Positions 1 through 7,159 of a stretch of 20,190 bases of DNA are shown one piece after another. The translations under genes and the position numbers were made by a program. The stretch covers positions 1-20,190 of the forward strand of contig CAZXUI010000081.1 in assembly GCA_964643885.1 (NCBI GenBank), in the 5' to 3' direction. The notes beneath the pieces were generated by a model. The model was given only the letters and a program-made list of their open reading frames with translations, did no database searches and was not told where the DNA came from. The stretch comes from CAADGL01 sp964643885. GTDB taxonomy: Bacteria > Planctomycetota > Phycisphaerae > UBA1845 > Fen-1342. Each line of letters opens with the position of its first letter. Position 1 is the stretch's first letter.

Positions 1-55
1 ATCAGACCGGTCAGAGACCGGTCCCCCAATCAGACCGGTCAGAGACCGGTCCCCC
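1..55. repeat. Tandem palindromic repeat array, left end (2 units)
   Basis: Two copies of a 25-bp core (3-27 and 31-55) lie in direct tandem with a period of 28 bp. The core contains the self-complementary octamer GACCGGTC twice, separated by AGA, and ends in a run of five C. Each core can fold into an 8-bp stem with a 3-nt loop on either strand. The array starts at the window edge, so its true length is unknown. The same core recurs in the opposite orientation at 20119-20190. It resembles REP-type intergenic palindromes. It is not a CRISPR array because no unique spacers separate the units. Confidence 0.9.
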
Positions 56-310
56 GTTTTCGGAGCAGCGTATTGGAGATCATGCAGAGATCGTCATCCG
101 GCACGCCGCCATCGGCAACGAGTCCGGTCCGCGCACGTTCGGCGTCGCCGCCGTTCATTCAACGTCGCGCCATGCAGCCTTCGCCGATGCTCACCGAGCG
201 GCCCCGCGGACCTGCGGCCGACGTGAGCCGAGCGAACCTCACCCGTTCGGCAGCGCGGGCCCGGCTCCGCGGACGATTCTCGATGTATAACTGATTGCCC
301 CAGCCCAACT

Positions 311-384
311 TGGGCGATACTGGACTCGAACCAGTGACCTCGTGGATGTCGACCACGCGCTCTAGCCAACTGAGCTAATCGCCC
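311..384 (-). tRNA. tRNA-Val (GAC)
   Basis: Read on the minus strand, the 74-nt gene folds into a full cloverleaf. It has a perfect 7-bp acceptor stem (GGGCGAT with ATCGCCC), a D stem GCTC/GAGC, an anticodon stem CGTGG/CCACG, a T stem ACTGG/CCAGT with loop TTCGAGT, and discriminator A. The seven-base anticodon loop is TCGACAT, which puts GAC at positions 34-36 and reads the valine codon GUC. Position 33 is C rather than the nearly universal U. The 3' CCA is not encoded (the minus strand continues AGT), so it must be added after transcription. The 255 bp between the left repeat array and this gene contain no gene I can support. Confidence 0.93.
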
Positions 385-426
385 GCTCTATCGGACCACG
401 GCCGCCGCCGCGGATCGCGATCCGTC

Positions 427-455
427 ATCCTCACAAGCCCGCCCCGACCTGTCAA
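427..455 (-). promoter_or_regulatory. Putative promoter of the tRNA-Val gene
   Basis: On the minus strand a perfect -35 hexamer TTGACA (450-455) is followed after 17 bp by GAGGAT (427-432), a weak -10 with three of six consensus bases. Transcription would start about 36 nt before the mature tRNA 5' end, a normal leader length for a tRNA gene. The -35 is convincing and the -10 is poor. Confidence 0.4.
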
Positions 456-608
456 TACCCGGCCCCGCCCGGCCGCTCGCAGCCTGGCCGCCGCAGGCCC
501 ATAATCCACTGACCGTCACCGCGATGACGCACGCGCAGCAGTTTCCGACGCGCCGGCCCTGATCGGAATCCCGCGCCGGCCGCAATCCCGGATGCGCCGG
601 CTCCGACT

Positions 609-638
609 TTGCATCCGCCCGCGCATCTTTCCCACAAT
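609..638 (+). promoter_or_regulatory. Weak candidate promoter upstream of the FHA gene
   Basis: TTGCAT (609-614) and CACAAT (633-638) are separated by 18 bp and would give a leader of about 60 nt before the start codon at 706. The -35 matches three and the -10 four of six consensus bases. The spot is AT-richer than its surroundings. This is suggestive only. Confidence 0.28.
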
Positions 639-705
639 TCGTAAAGCTGGCCAGGCAGTCTGTCGATGCCGGCCATTCGGTCCGATTCGGGAGGGAAGCC
701 GCGAC

Positions 706-2502
706 ATGGTTTCGTCCGCGCACCAGCACGCAGGTGGTGTCCCGGCACTGCCGCCCAACGCGCCCCTGGTGCGACTCGCCGCCAATATCGGCGGAATCCG
801 CCACGAGGCCGAGTCCTCGCTGCCCGTGCTGCTCATCGGCAGCCGCCGCGATTGCCATCTGCCCATCGCCGACACCGAGATCTCCAAGGTCCACGCGGCC
901 ATCTGCAACAACGGCTCCGACATTCTCGTCTGCGACCTGCGCAGCCGCGCGGGAACCTTCCTCAACGGCAAACGCATCCTGGCCGGGACGATCCGTCCGG
1001 GCGACCGCCTGCGCGTCGGACCGATCGAGATCTCGACCGAGTTTCTCCGCGCGCCGGCCGGCTGGAACGGCCGCCGCAACCCGCTTCAGAGCGGCATGGC
1101 CCCGCAGCCTTTTCCCTATGCCCTGACCGTCTGCGGAAACAGCGGACCGGTCACGCTGCCGCACCAGCCGGCCGTCATCGGCCGCCGCAACAACTGCGAC
1201 GTGATCCTCGATACACCCGATGTTTCGCTGGCTCACGCGCTGCTGTTCATGGTCGGCTCGCGGCCGATGATCTGCGACTTGGGCAGCCGGTCCGGCACGC
1301 TCGTCAACGGCGAACGCGTCGCGCTGGTCCCGGTTCAGGACGGCGACGAGCTGACGATCGGCGGCGAGAAACTCACGATCCGCTGGAGCGGTCCGCAGCC
1401 CTCGGCCGAGACGGCCCAGGCATACGCTGCGTCACCGCAGCCGGTGCAGGCGGTGCCCGTGGCGGCCGCGCCGGCCGTGGCCGCCCGCGCGACGCCGGCC
1501 GTCCCGTTCGGCAGTCCGGCCGCGGCCGCCGGCCTGCAACTGCCCGAAACGCCGGACCTCGCGTCGATGCTGAAGGGCGACCCGCTCAGCGACCTGGGCA
1601 ACCTGGAGCAGTTCGTCACCGGCGTTCAGGCACAGTTGCTCAAGCTGCGGGCCGAGCTGAACGAGCGCTCGGCCGAGCTGTCCGCGCGGGAGGACAGCCT
1701 CGCCGGCCGGGCCGAAGAGCTCGCCTCCGAGCGGGCCGCACTCGACACGGAGCGGCGTGAGCTGGGCGACGTGCGCACGGCGCTGGAGGTCGACCGGGCC
1801 GAAGTCGACCGCAAGCGCGGCGCGCTGGCGGCCGCGACGAAGGAGATTCAGCAGCGCAGCCAGCAGATCACGCTCGAGCAGACGCAGCTCGAGGCCGCGC
1901 GGCAACAGCTCGATTCACAGCGCAGCAAGCTTGTGGCCGAGCAGGCCGAGCGCCAGCGCCGGCTGGCCGACGCCGAGCAGGCCGCGCGGCAGCGCGAAGC
2001 CGCGATCGCCGCCCGCGAGAAGCAGATCGAGGAGCTCGTCAAGCAGCGCGAAGCGACCGCCCGGGCCCGGCTCGAACAGGCCCAGCAGGCGCTGGCGCAG
2101 CGCGAGGCCGCTCTGGCCACGCGCCTCCAGCAGCTCGAGCAGCGCGAGCAGGCGCTGGCACAGCGCGAGCTGACCCTCGAGCAGCGCGAGCAGCAGGTCG
2201 CCCTGCGCGAGACCGCCTCGCTCGAAGCGGCCAACAAGATTCAGCACATCAAGCAGGCCCTCGCCAGTGCCGCCGCGGCATTTGGAACGATGGAGATGCC
2301 CGGCGCCGCCGCTGCGGCCGAGCTTTCGCCACCCGACGCCGCGGCCGCAAAAAAAAACGCGCCCCAACTAGCCGCCACTTCGACGCGTGAGTCGGTGGCC
2401 GGCGGGCTGCCGGCGCCGCTGGTCGACCGGCCGCTGTTCGCTGCGCAGCAGCAGAAGGCGGCTCAGGCTGCCCGCGGGCTGCCGCCATCACCGCCCGTGT
2501 GA
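706..2502 (+). CDS. Tandem FHA-domain protein with long coiled coil
   Basis: The 598-residue product has two forkhead-associated domains (about 22-108 and 137-228), an Ala/Pro-rich linker (about 230-290), and a long Gln/Glu/Arg/Ala-rich coiled coil (about 298-520) with many 'QREQAL'-like heptads. FHA domains bind phosphothreonine peptides, so this is probably a cytoplasmic adaptor in Ser/Thr-kinase signalling. No kinase lies nearby. FHA2 keeps Gly-Arg (G159-R160) and Ser-x-x-His (S174, H177). FHA1 has G45-S46 where the binding Arg normally follows Gly. The ATG at 706 was chosen because GGGAGG precedes it and the FHA fold begins soon after. The open frame extends upstream to 592 without a credible ribosome site. 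An A9 run at 2349-2357, unusual in so GC-rich a gene, makes a slippery A_AAA_AAC near the 3' end. No signal peptide or membrane segment is visible. The partner is unknown. Confidence 0.88.
   Translation: MVSSAHQHAGGVPALPPNAPLVRLAANIGGIRHEAESSLPVLLIGSRRDCHLPIADTEISKVHAAICNNGSDILVCDLRSRAGTFLNGKRILAGTIRPGDRLRVGPIEISTEFLRAPAGWNGRRNPLQSGMAPQPFPYALTVCGNSGPVTLPHQPAVIGRRNNCDVILDTPDVSLAHALLFMVGSRPMICDLGSRSGTLVNGERVALVPVQDGDELTIGGEKLTIRWSGPQPSAETAQAYAASPQPVQAVPVAAAPAVAARATPAVPFGSPAAAAGLQLPETPDLASMLKGDPLSDLGNLEQFVTGVQAQLLKLRAELNERSAELSAREDSLAGRAEELASERAALDTERRELGDVRTALEVDRAEVDRKRGALAAATKEIQQRSQQITLEQTQLEAARQQLDSQRSKLVAEQAERQRRLADAEQAARQREAAIAAREKQIEELVKQREATARARLEQAQQALAQREAALATRLQQLEQREQALAQRELTLEQREQQVALRETASLEAANKIQHIKQALASAAAAFGTMEMPGAAAAAELSPPDAAAAKKNAPQLAATSTRESVAGGLPAPLVDRPLFAAQQQKAAQAARGLPPSPPV
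2349..2358 (+). other. Homopolymeric A9 run and slippery heptamer inside the FHA gene
   Basis: Nine adenines followed by C are read in frame as GCA AAA AAA AAC, so the last seven bases form the canonical -1 slippery heptamer A_AAA_AAC. A -1 shift would add ten codons and end at TGA 2388-2390. A +1 shift would stop at TAG 2369-2371. Either event would remove most of the last 48 residues. I saw no obvious downstream stimulatory pseudoknot. Confidence 0.4.
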
Positions 2503-2635
2503 GTCATAAAACATTTCCAGAAAACGAGTTATGGATTCTCAGGCGCCCCCGGCGCCCCGCCCCGTGGGCGGCCAGACGGCCCCGAGGTTCCCGAAAGAAC
2601 CGGCCGCGATCGCGCCCGGTCGGCGCGCGAGTCGA

Positions 2636-2641
2636 TATAAT
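2636..2641 (+). promoter_or_regulatory. Consensus -10 box upstream of the tmRNA gene
   Basis: A perfect TATAAT sits about 105 bp upstream of the mature tmRNA 5' end in the 239-bp spacer after the FHA gene. There is no good -35 hexamer at 16-18 bp. If used, the tmRNA precursor would carry a leader of roughly 95 nt to be removed by RNase P. The rest of this spacer contains no recognisable gene. Confidence 0.35.
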
Positions 2642-2741
2642 GGGCTGAGAAGGGTGTCCCTCGGATCGGCCGGCCGCGAGTGGCGAGGATTGCGCGGCGG
2701 CAGGTCGTGTCTGCGGGGTAGCCCGTGGTCTTTGTCAGCTT

Positions 2742-3097
2742 GGGGGCGAAAGGCTTTCGACCGGGCAGGTTGAGGCTTGAGTGGCGTGCCGAGGTTGTCA
2801 GGAGGCCTCGTAAAACACCTGGCACAACTGTTACAGGCCAACACTGGCTTCCGTATGGCTGCCTAGAAACTAGGCATCCCGCCGCACCGCGACGCCTGCT
2901 AGTGGCCCGCGGCGACGACAAGCAGGCTGGTTTTCAGGGTCCCGCCTGGTGCCCTGGGAGCGAGATTCAACCGGGCTCGGCTCCGCGATGACCTGTCGGT
3001 TGGTCTGCGTGGCGCTCAGACTCAAATAGACCGGCTACGCACGTAGAGGCTCAGGTCGAAATGCTTCGGGACGGGGGTTCGACTCCCCCCGCCTCCA
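2742..3097 (+). ncRNA. ssrA: Transfer-messenger RNA (tmRNA)
   Basis: tmRNA rescues ribosomes stalled on broken mRNA by acting first as alanyl-tRNA and then as a short message for a degradation tag. The 5' end GGGGGCGAAAGGCTTTCGAC is the typical tmRNA start. The 3' end has a T arm (3073-3089, loop TTCGACT) and an acceptor strand CGCCTCC plus discriminator A that pairs with GGGGGCG through six Watson-Crick pairs and one G-U pair. CCA is not encoded. The internal tag reading frame ends in Ala-Ala, and its stop codon sits in the hairpin GCCTAG-AAA-CTAGGC (2861-2875). The total length of 356 nt is normal for a one-piece tmRNA, and it is not a circularly permuted form. Exact pseudoknot boundaries were not determined. 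Confidence 0.95.
2822..2866 (+). other. tmRNA proteolysis-tag reading frame
   Basis: Reading back in frame from the TAG stop (2864-2866), the first GCA alanine codon gives the tag AQLLQANTGFRMAA. The C-terminal Met-Ala-Ala fits the hydrophobic-Ala-Ala ending that ClpXP-type proteases recognise, although the usual Leu-Ala-Ala is replaced. The stop codon is firm. The resume codon at 2822 is an inference, because codons further upstream in the same frame are also open. Confidence 0.6.
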
Positions 3098-3109
3098 TTC
3101 TGTACCGAC

Positions 3110-3127
3110 CCCGGGCGGATTCCCGGG
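3110..3127 (+). terminator. GC hairpin after tmRNA
   Basis: CCCGGG (3110-3115) and CCCGGG (3122-3127) can pair around a 6-nt loop, 12 nt after the mature tmRNA 3' end. No T run follows, so it may be a processing or termination hairpin. Support is limited. Confidence 0.3.
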
Positions 3128-3178
3128 CCGAACGAGCCGCGGGCGACGGGCCGTGGTCGAATACTAGGGAGCGGGCGT

Positions 3179-3583
3179 TTGCGCCTCAGCCGCAGACTCA
3201 CGCATGTTGCTGCCTGCGTCGCGGCGATTCTTCTCGCCGTGCCCGCCCAGGCTCTGCCCTGTCTCGATTCCGACTGCGACCTCAACAACGATCCCGCCTG
3301 TGCCGTCGAGTGCGCCGAATGCGACTGCGTGGCGTGTCTCTCGGCCGCGCCCGGCTGCGAGCCCCGCGAGCAGATTCCTCACCCCCCCGAGCAACCCGAC
3401 GGCCCGTGCGAGTGTCCGCCCGGCTGTCCGGCCCCATGCGGCACGGGCAAGCTCCCCTGTCTGCCGACCGGCATCAGCACGCCGCCCGCAAGCCCCATGC
3501 CCAGCGCACCGGCCGCCGAGCCGGCCCAGCGCGTCCATGCCCTCGCTGCTTCCGACGATGTCTTCCGCCCTCCGCGCGGCTGA
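3179..3583 (+). CDS. Small secreted cysteine-rich protein
   Basis: The 134-residue product begins with a clear Sec signal peptide: basic n-region RLSRR, hydrophobic AACVAAILLAV, and a cleavage site after PAQA (residue 25). The mature part has 13 cysteines between residues 28 and 94, including closely spaced C41, C45, C48, C50 and C53 and a second Pro-rich group C77, C79, C83 and C87. A Pro/Ala-rich, cysteine-free tail follows. The TTG start at 3179 was chosen because AGGGAG lies 8 nt upstream and the signal peptide starts directly there. I recognise no family. Dense cysteines in an exported protein suggest metal binding or a disulfide-rich fold. It lies 97 bp upstream of the adaptor gene of the ABC operon on the same strand, which suggests a functional link but does not prove one. 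Confidence 0.75.
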   Translation: MRLSRRLTHVAACVAAILLAVPAQALPCLDSDCDLNNDPACAVECAECDCVACLSAAPGCEPREQIPHPPEQPDGPCECPPGCPAPCGTGKLPCLPTGISTPPASPMPSAPAAEPAQRVHALAASDDVFRPPRG

Positions 3584-3680
3584 TTCCATCACCGCCGTGA
3601 TTTCCTGAACCGGACCTGGATTCAGTGCGTCTGCGCGCCGCCGCCCGCTCTCCCCGGCGCGAGACCGCAGAGGGAATCCG

Positions 3681-5246
3681 ATGAGCAGCGAAGCAAGAGA
3701 TCTATCCGCACTTTCTCGCGGGGCGCTCCGCCCGGCCGGCCTGGAGCCGCACGCCGCCGTGCCGCCGCCGCGCTTTCACTGGCGCACGCGCGTGCTGCTG
3801 CCCGGCGCGATCCTGGCCGTCACGGCCGGCATGATCGCCTACTCCGCGCGCGAGTCGCTCTGGATCGCCACGCCGGTCCGCGTCACGCCCGTGATCGTCA
3901 AGGCGGATACGCAGTCGCAGCCGGCCGGCAGCGTCGTCGTGCAGGCGCCCGGCTGGGTCGAGGCTGATCCCTTCCCCACGGCCGTCTCGGCGCTCACGGA
4001 CGGCGTCGTCGCGGAGGTGCTCGTGCTGGAAGGGCAGCGCGTCGAGGCCGGCCAGGTCGTCTGCCGCCTCGTCGATGACGACGCCCGCATCTCGCTCGCC
4101 CATGCCGAAGCGATGCTGGCCGAGCGAGAGGCGGCGCTCGAGGCCGCGCGGGCGGCCCTCGCCGAAGCACAGCAGAACTGGGACCACCCGATCGAGCTCG
4201 AACGCAAGCTGCGCACGGCCGAAGCCCGCCTGGCCGAGGCCCGGGCCGAGCTTGACCGCTGGCCCTCCGAACTGGCCCGCGAGCAGGCTCGCGAGATCTA
4301 TCTCAAGGCCGAAGCGGAGCGCGTTGCCGGACTGCACGAGCGCGGCAGCGCCAGCGAGATCGAGCTGATTCAGGCCCGCCAGGCGCACGCCGCCCAGCAG
4401 GCCGAAGTCGAGGCGACACGCCGCCGCCGGCCGATCCTCGAGGCGCAGGCGCGATCGCTGGAGGCCGAGGTCGCCGCGGCCGCCGACAATCTGCGTCTGC
4501 GGATCGCCGACATGCGGGCGCTGGCGGAGGCGAAGGCCGCCCTCCAGCGGGCCGAGGCGGCCGTCGCCTCCGCCCGCGCGCTGCGCGACGAAGCCGCGCT
4601 TCGGCTCGAGCGCACACAGGTCCGCTCGCCGGCGGCCGGCGTGGTCATGGTGCGGCTGGTCGAGCCCGGCTCGAAGCTGATGCTCAGCTCGGACGATCCC
4701 CGCTCGGCACAGGTGCTGCGCCTCTACGATCCGGCCAGGCTTCAGGTGCGCGTCGACATTCCGCTCGTGGACGCCGCGAAGGTCGGCGTCGGCCAGCCGG
4801 CTGAGATCATGGTCGACGTGCTGCCGGAGCGTGTCTTCCGCGGCCGCATCACCCGCGTCGTGCACGAAGCCGACGTGCAGAAGAACACGCTTCAGGTGAA
4901 GGTCGCGATCGAGCAGCCGTCGTCTGAGCTCAAGCCAGAGATGCTGGCCCGGGCTCGCTTTCTGAGTATGGCGCCGACGGATGGCGGACCGTCGAGCCGC
5001 AGCGCTGCGGCGACGCAGCGGTGTTTCGTGCCGAAATCCGCGCTTCTGACGCGCGACGGCCGCTCCTGCGTCTGGCTGGCGGATCAGGTCAGCAGGACGG
5101 CCCGGCTGCAACCCGTGACGAGCGCCGCGGGTGAAATCGATGGCTGGGTCGCCGTGAGCGAGGGGTTGCAGGCGGGCGATCGCGTCATCATCGACGCGCC
5201 GCCGGATCTGCGAGCGGGCCAGCGCATCGAGCCGATCGAGGAGTGA
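3681..5246 (+). CDS. HlyD/MacA-family periplasmic adaptor
   Basis: The 521-residue protein is a membrane fusion protein that would link an inner-membrane ABC transporter to the outer envelope. It has a cytoplasmic N-tail, one membrane anchor at about 38-55, a biotinyl-lipoyl half-motif at about 100-135 (SALTDGVVAEVLVLEGQRVEAG), a long Ala/Glu/Arg-rich alpha-hairpin at about 140-310, the second lipoyl half at about 310-340 (RSPAAGVVMVRLVEPGS), a beta-barrel at about 350-425, and a membrane-proximal domain to the C-terminus. The length is above the usual 350-420, mainly because of the extended hairpin. GAGGG lies before the ATG. It is the first gene of a tight cluster, with the ATPase starting 30 bp downstream. 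No TolC-type partner is in the window. The transported substrate cannot be read from the sequence. Confidence 0.9.
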   Translation: MSSEARDLSALSRGALRPAGLEPHAAVPPPRFHWRTRVLLPGAILAVTAGMIAYSARESLWIATPVRVTPVIVKADTQSQPAGSVVVQAPGWVEADPFPTAVSALTDGVVAEVLVLEGQRVEAGQVVCRLVDDDARISLAHAEAMLAEREAALEAARAALAEAQQNWDHPIELERKLRTAEARLAEARAELDRWPSELAREQAREIYLKAEAERVAGLHERGSASEIELIQARQAHAAQQAEVEATRRRRPILEAQARSLEAEVAAAADNLRLRIADMRALAEAKAALQRAEAAVASARALRDEAALRLERTQVRSPAAGVVMVRLVEPGSKLMLSSDDPRSAQVLRLYDPARLQVRVDIPLVDAAKVGVGQPAEIMVDVLPERVFRGRITRVVHEADVQKNTLQVKVAIEQPSSELKPEMLARARFLSMAPTDGGPSSRSAAATQRCFVPKSALLTRDGRSCVWLADQVSRTARLQPVTSAAGEIDGWVAVSEGLQAGDRVIIDAPPDLRAGQRIEPIEE

Positions 5247-5276
5247 CCGCATGCCTGGCCGCGAAGGAGACCGCTG

Positions 5277-5996
5277 ATGGCTCTGATCGAATGCCGAGCG
5301 CTGACGCGCGAATATACGCGCGGCGAGACGAAGATCACGCCGCTGCTCGATCTCGATCTGGACATCGAGCAGGGCGAGTTCCTCGCCCTCATGGGGCCCT
5401 CGGGCAGCGGCAAGACGACGCTGCTGAACCTGATCGCGGGGATCGACCGCCCGACGCGCGGCCGCCTGACGATCGACGGCCACGAGCTGACGCGGATGTC
5501 GCGCGGTCAGCTCGCCCGCTGGCGCAGCGACTACATCGGCTACATCTTCCAGCTCTACAATCTCGTGCCCACGCTGACGGCGTATGAGAACGTGGAGCTG
5601 CCCCTGCTGCTGCACAGGCTCAGCCGCCGCGAACGCCACCGCAAGGTCGCCCTCGCACTGGAGCTCGTCGGCATCGCCGACCGCCACGACCACTTTCCGC
5701 GGCAGCTCTCCGGCGGACAGGAGCAGCGCGTGGCCATCGCCCGCGCGATCGTCGCGGACCCCAAGATCATCGTCGCCGACGAACCGACCGGCGATCTCGA
5801 TGCGACCAACGCGAAATCCGTCATGTCGCTGCTCACGCGGCTCAATGAGGAGCTGGGCAAGACGCTCGTCATGGTCACGCATGACGCGCACTGCGCGGAC
5901 TACGCCGGCCGCACGCTTCACCTGGAGAAGGGCCGCCTGGTCGAGTCCGGCGTGCTCGCGGCCGGCAGCGCAGCCGCGTCGGAGGCCGCCTCATGA
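5277..5996 (+). CDS. ABC transporter ATP-binding protein (MacB/LolD type)
   Basis: The 239-residue ATPase powers the two downstream permeases. Walker A is GPSGSGKTT (40-48). It is followed by a Q-loop in 'IFQLYNLVPTLTAYENVELP', a signature LSGGQEQR (about 144-151), Walker B IIVADEPTGDLD (about 164-175), and an H-loop in VTHD (about 200). All catalytic elements are present, and the 'NLVPTLTAYENVELP' stretch is typical of the MacB/LolD/FtsE branch. The signature has E where the branch usually has Q (LSGGQQQR). AAGGAG lies before the ATG at 5277. An overlapping ATG at 5252 is out of frame. The stop overlaps the next start in ATGA, which implies translational coupling. The C-terminus ends in an Ala/Ser-rich tail. 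Confidence 0.96.
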   Translation: MALIECRALTREYTRGETKITPLLDLDLDIEQGEFLALMGPSGSGKTTLLNLIAGIDRPTRGRLTIDGHELTRMSRGQLARWRSDYIGYIFQLYNLVPTLTAYENVELPLLLHRLSRRERHRKVALALELVGIADRHDHFPRQLSGGQEQRVAIARAIVADPKIIVADEPTGDLDATNAKSVMSLLTRLNEELGKTLVMVTHDAHCADYAGRTLHLEKGRLVESGVLAAGSAAASEAAS

Positions 5997-7147
5997 CGGG
6001 GCTGAATCTCATTCCGCTCGTGCTCAAGCAGGTCTGGCGGGCCCACACCCGCAGCCTGCTGACAATCGCGGGCGTCACGACGGCGATGTTTCTCTTCTCG
6101 GCCGTGCAGGCGATGCAGGCCGGCGTGCAGGCCTCCACGCAGCAGCGCAGCGACGACGCCACGCTGGTCGTCTATCGCAAGGACCGCTACTGCCCGTTTA
6201 CCAGCCGGATGCCGCAGTCCTACGAGCAGCAGATTGCCCGCATTCCGGGCGTCAAGGCGGTCGTTCCGGTGCAGATCGTCGTCAGCAACTGCCGCACCAG
6301 CCTCGACGTGGTCACGTTCCGGGGCGTGCCGCGCGAGGCCTTCGTCGATGCCTACGCGCCGCGGTTCGATCTCGCAGACGGCTCGCTCGATCAGTGGCAG
6401 CGACGCAGCGACGCCGCGCTGCTGGGCGAGATGCTCGCCACGCGCCGCGGACTGCGGCCGGGCGACCGCTTCGAGGCGGCCGGCATCACCGTCTACGTCG
6501 CCGGCATTCTCCGCTCCGGCGAGCCGCAGGAGCAGAACGTCGCCTACGTGCACCTGGACTTTCTGCAATACGCGTCCGGCAGCCGCGCCGGCGGAACCGT
6601 CACCCAGTTCAACGTTCTCGTCGACGATCCGGCCCGGCTCGAGACGGTCGCGGCGGCGATCGACGAGCAGTTCGCCGCGGCCCAGGACCCGACGCAGACC
6701 AGCTCGGAGAAGGCCTTCCTCGCCCGCGCTGCGGCCGACGTGATCGAAATCGTCGGCTTCATCCGCTGGCTCGGCTGGGGATGTCTCGCGGCCGTGCTCG
6801 CGCTGGTCGCCAATGCGATCGTGCTCTCGGTGCAGGACCGCGTCCGCGATCTGGCCGTCTTTCAGACGCTGGGCTTTCGCCGCGGGCAGGTCGCACTGCT
6901 CGTCGTCGCCGAAGGCACCCTGTTGAGCCTCGTCGGCGGATTGATCGGCGGCGCGGCGGCCGCGGCCTTCCTCGCCTACAGCGCGCTGGCGCTCTCGGTG
7001 GAGGGGCAGAGCATCCCGCTCTCCGCCTCCGTCGAAACGTTCGCGTCCGGGCTGGTGATCGCCGTGGTGCTGGGGCTACTGGCCGGCGTGGTGCCCGCGT
7101 GGCAGGCCGCCCGCCGCGAGATCGTCGCGTCGCTGCGGGCCGCATGA
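5993..7147 (+). CDS. FtsX/MacB-like ABC permease 1
   Basis: The 384-residue inner-membrane protein has the MacB/FtsX four-helix plan: a first membrane helix at about 20-42, a large periplasmic domain (about 45-255) similar in layout to MacB core domains, and three C-terminal helices at about 258-285, 302-335 and 345-372, ending in a conserved Pro-x-x-x-Ala region (VPAWQAARREIVASLRAA). Such permeases do not move substrates through the membrane in the classical way. They use ATP binding to drive mechanical work in the periplasm, such as efflux, lipoprotein extraction or hydrolase activation. The start overlaps the ATPase stop by 4 bp. With its 12-bp neighbour it probably forms a heterodimer. 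Confidence 0.93.
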   Translation: MTGLNLIPLVLKQVWRAHTRSLLTIAGVTTAMFLFSAVQAMQAGVQASTQQRSDDATLVVYRKDRYCPFTSRMPQSYEQQIARIPGVKAVVPVQIVVSNCRTSLDVVTFRGVPREAFVDAYAPRFDLADGSLDQWQRRSDAALLGEMLATRRGLRPGDRFEAAGITVYVAGILRSGEPQEQNVAYVHLDFLQYASGSRAGGTVTQFNVLVDDPARLETVAAAIDEQFAAAQDPTQTSSEKAFLARAAADVIEIVGFIRWLGWGCLAAVLALVANAIVLSVQDRVRDLAVFQTLGFRRGQVALLVVAEGTLLSLVGGLIGGAAAAAFLAYSALALSVEGQSIPLSASVETFASGLVIAVVLGLLAGVVPAWQAARREIVASLRAA

Positions 7148-7159
7148 GCGAGGAAACCG

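Larger units (their letters stand above)
385..705. other. Intergenic region between tRNA-Val and the FHA gene
   Basis: This 321-bp divergent spacer separates the minus-strand tRNA from the plus-strand FHA gene. It should hold both promoters: the candidate tRNA promoter at 427-455 and a weaker plus-strand candidate at 609-638. Open frames run through it on several strands, but none has a ribosome binding site or protein-like composition. I see no other gene or RNA here. Confidence 0.5.

Noticed and set aside
1..55. A CRISPR array at the window ends
   Set aside because: Units follow each other with only 2-3 nt between them, so there are no spacers, and no cas gene is present.
73..294. A 73-codon open frame next to the left repeat array
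   Set aside because: Ser/Arg/Pro/Ala-rich sequence without any domain, signal or conserved feature; only a weak GGAG before an internal ATG.
3605..3625. Inverted repeat CTGAA...TTCAG before the adaptor gene as an operator
   Set aside because: The arms are only 5 bp with imperfect inner pairing and no promoter around them; this can occur by chance.
3702..5921. A 739-residue minus-strand open frame across the HlyD and ATPase genes
   Set aside because: Antisense shadow of two clearly recognisable proteins, Arg/His/Gln/Ala-rich with no motif.
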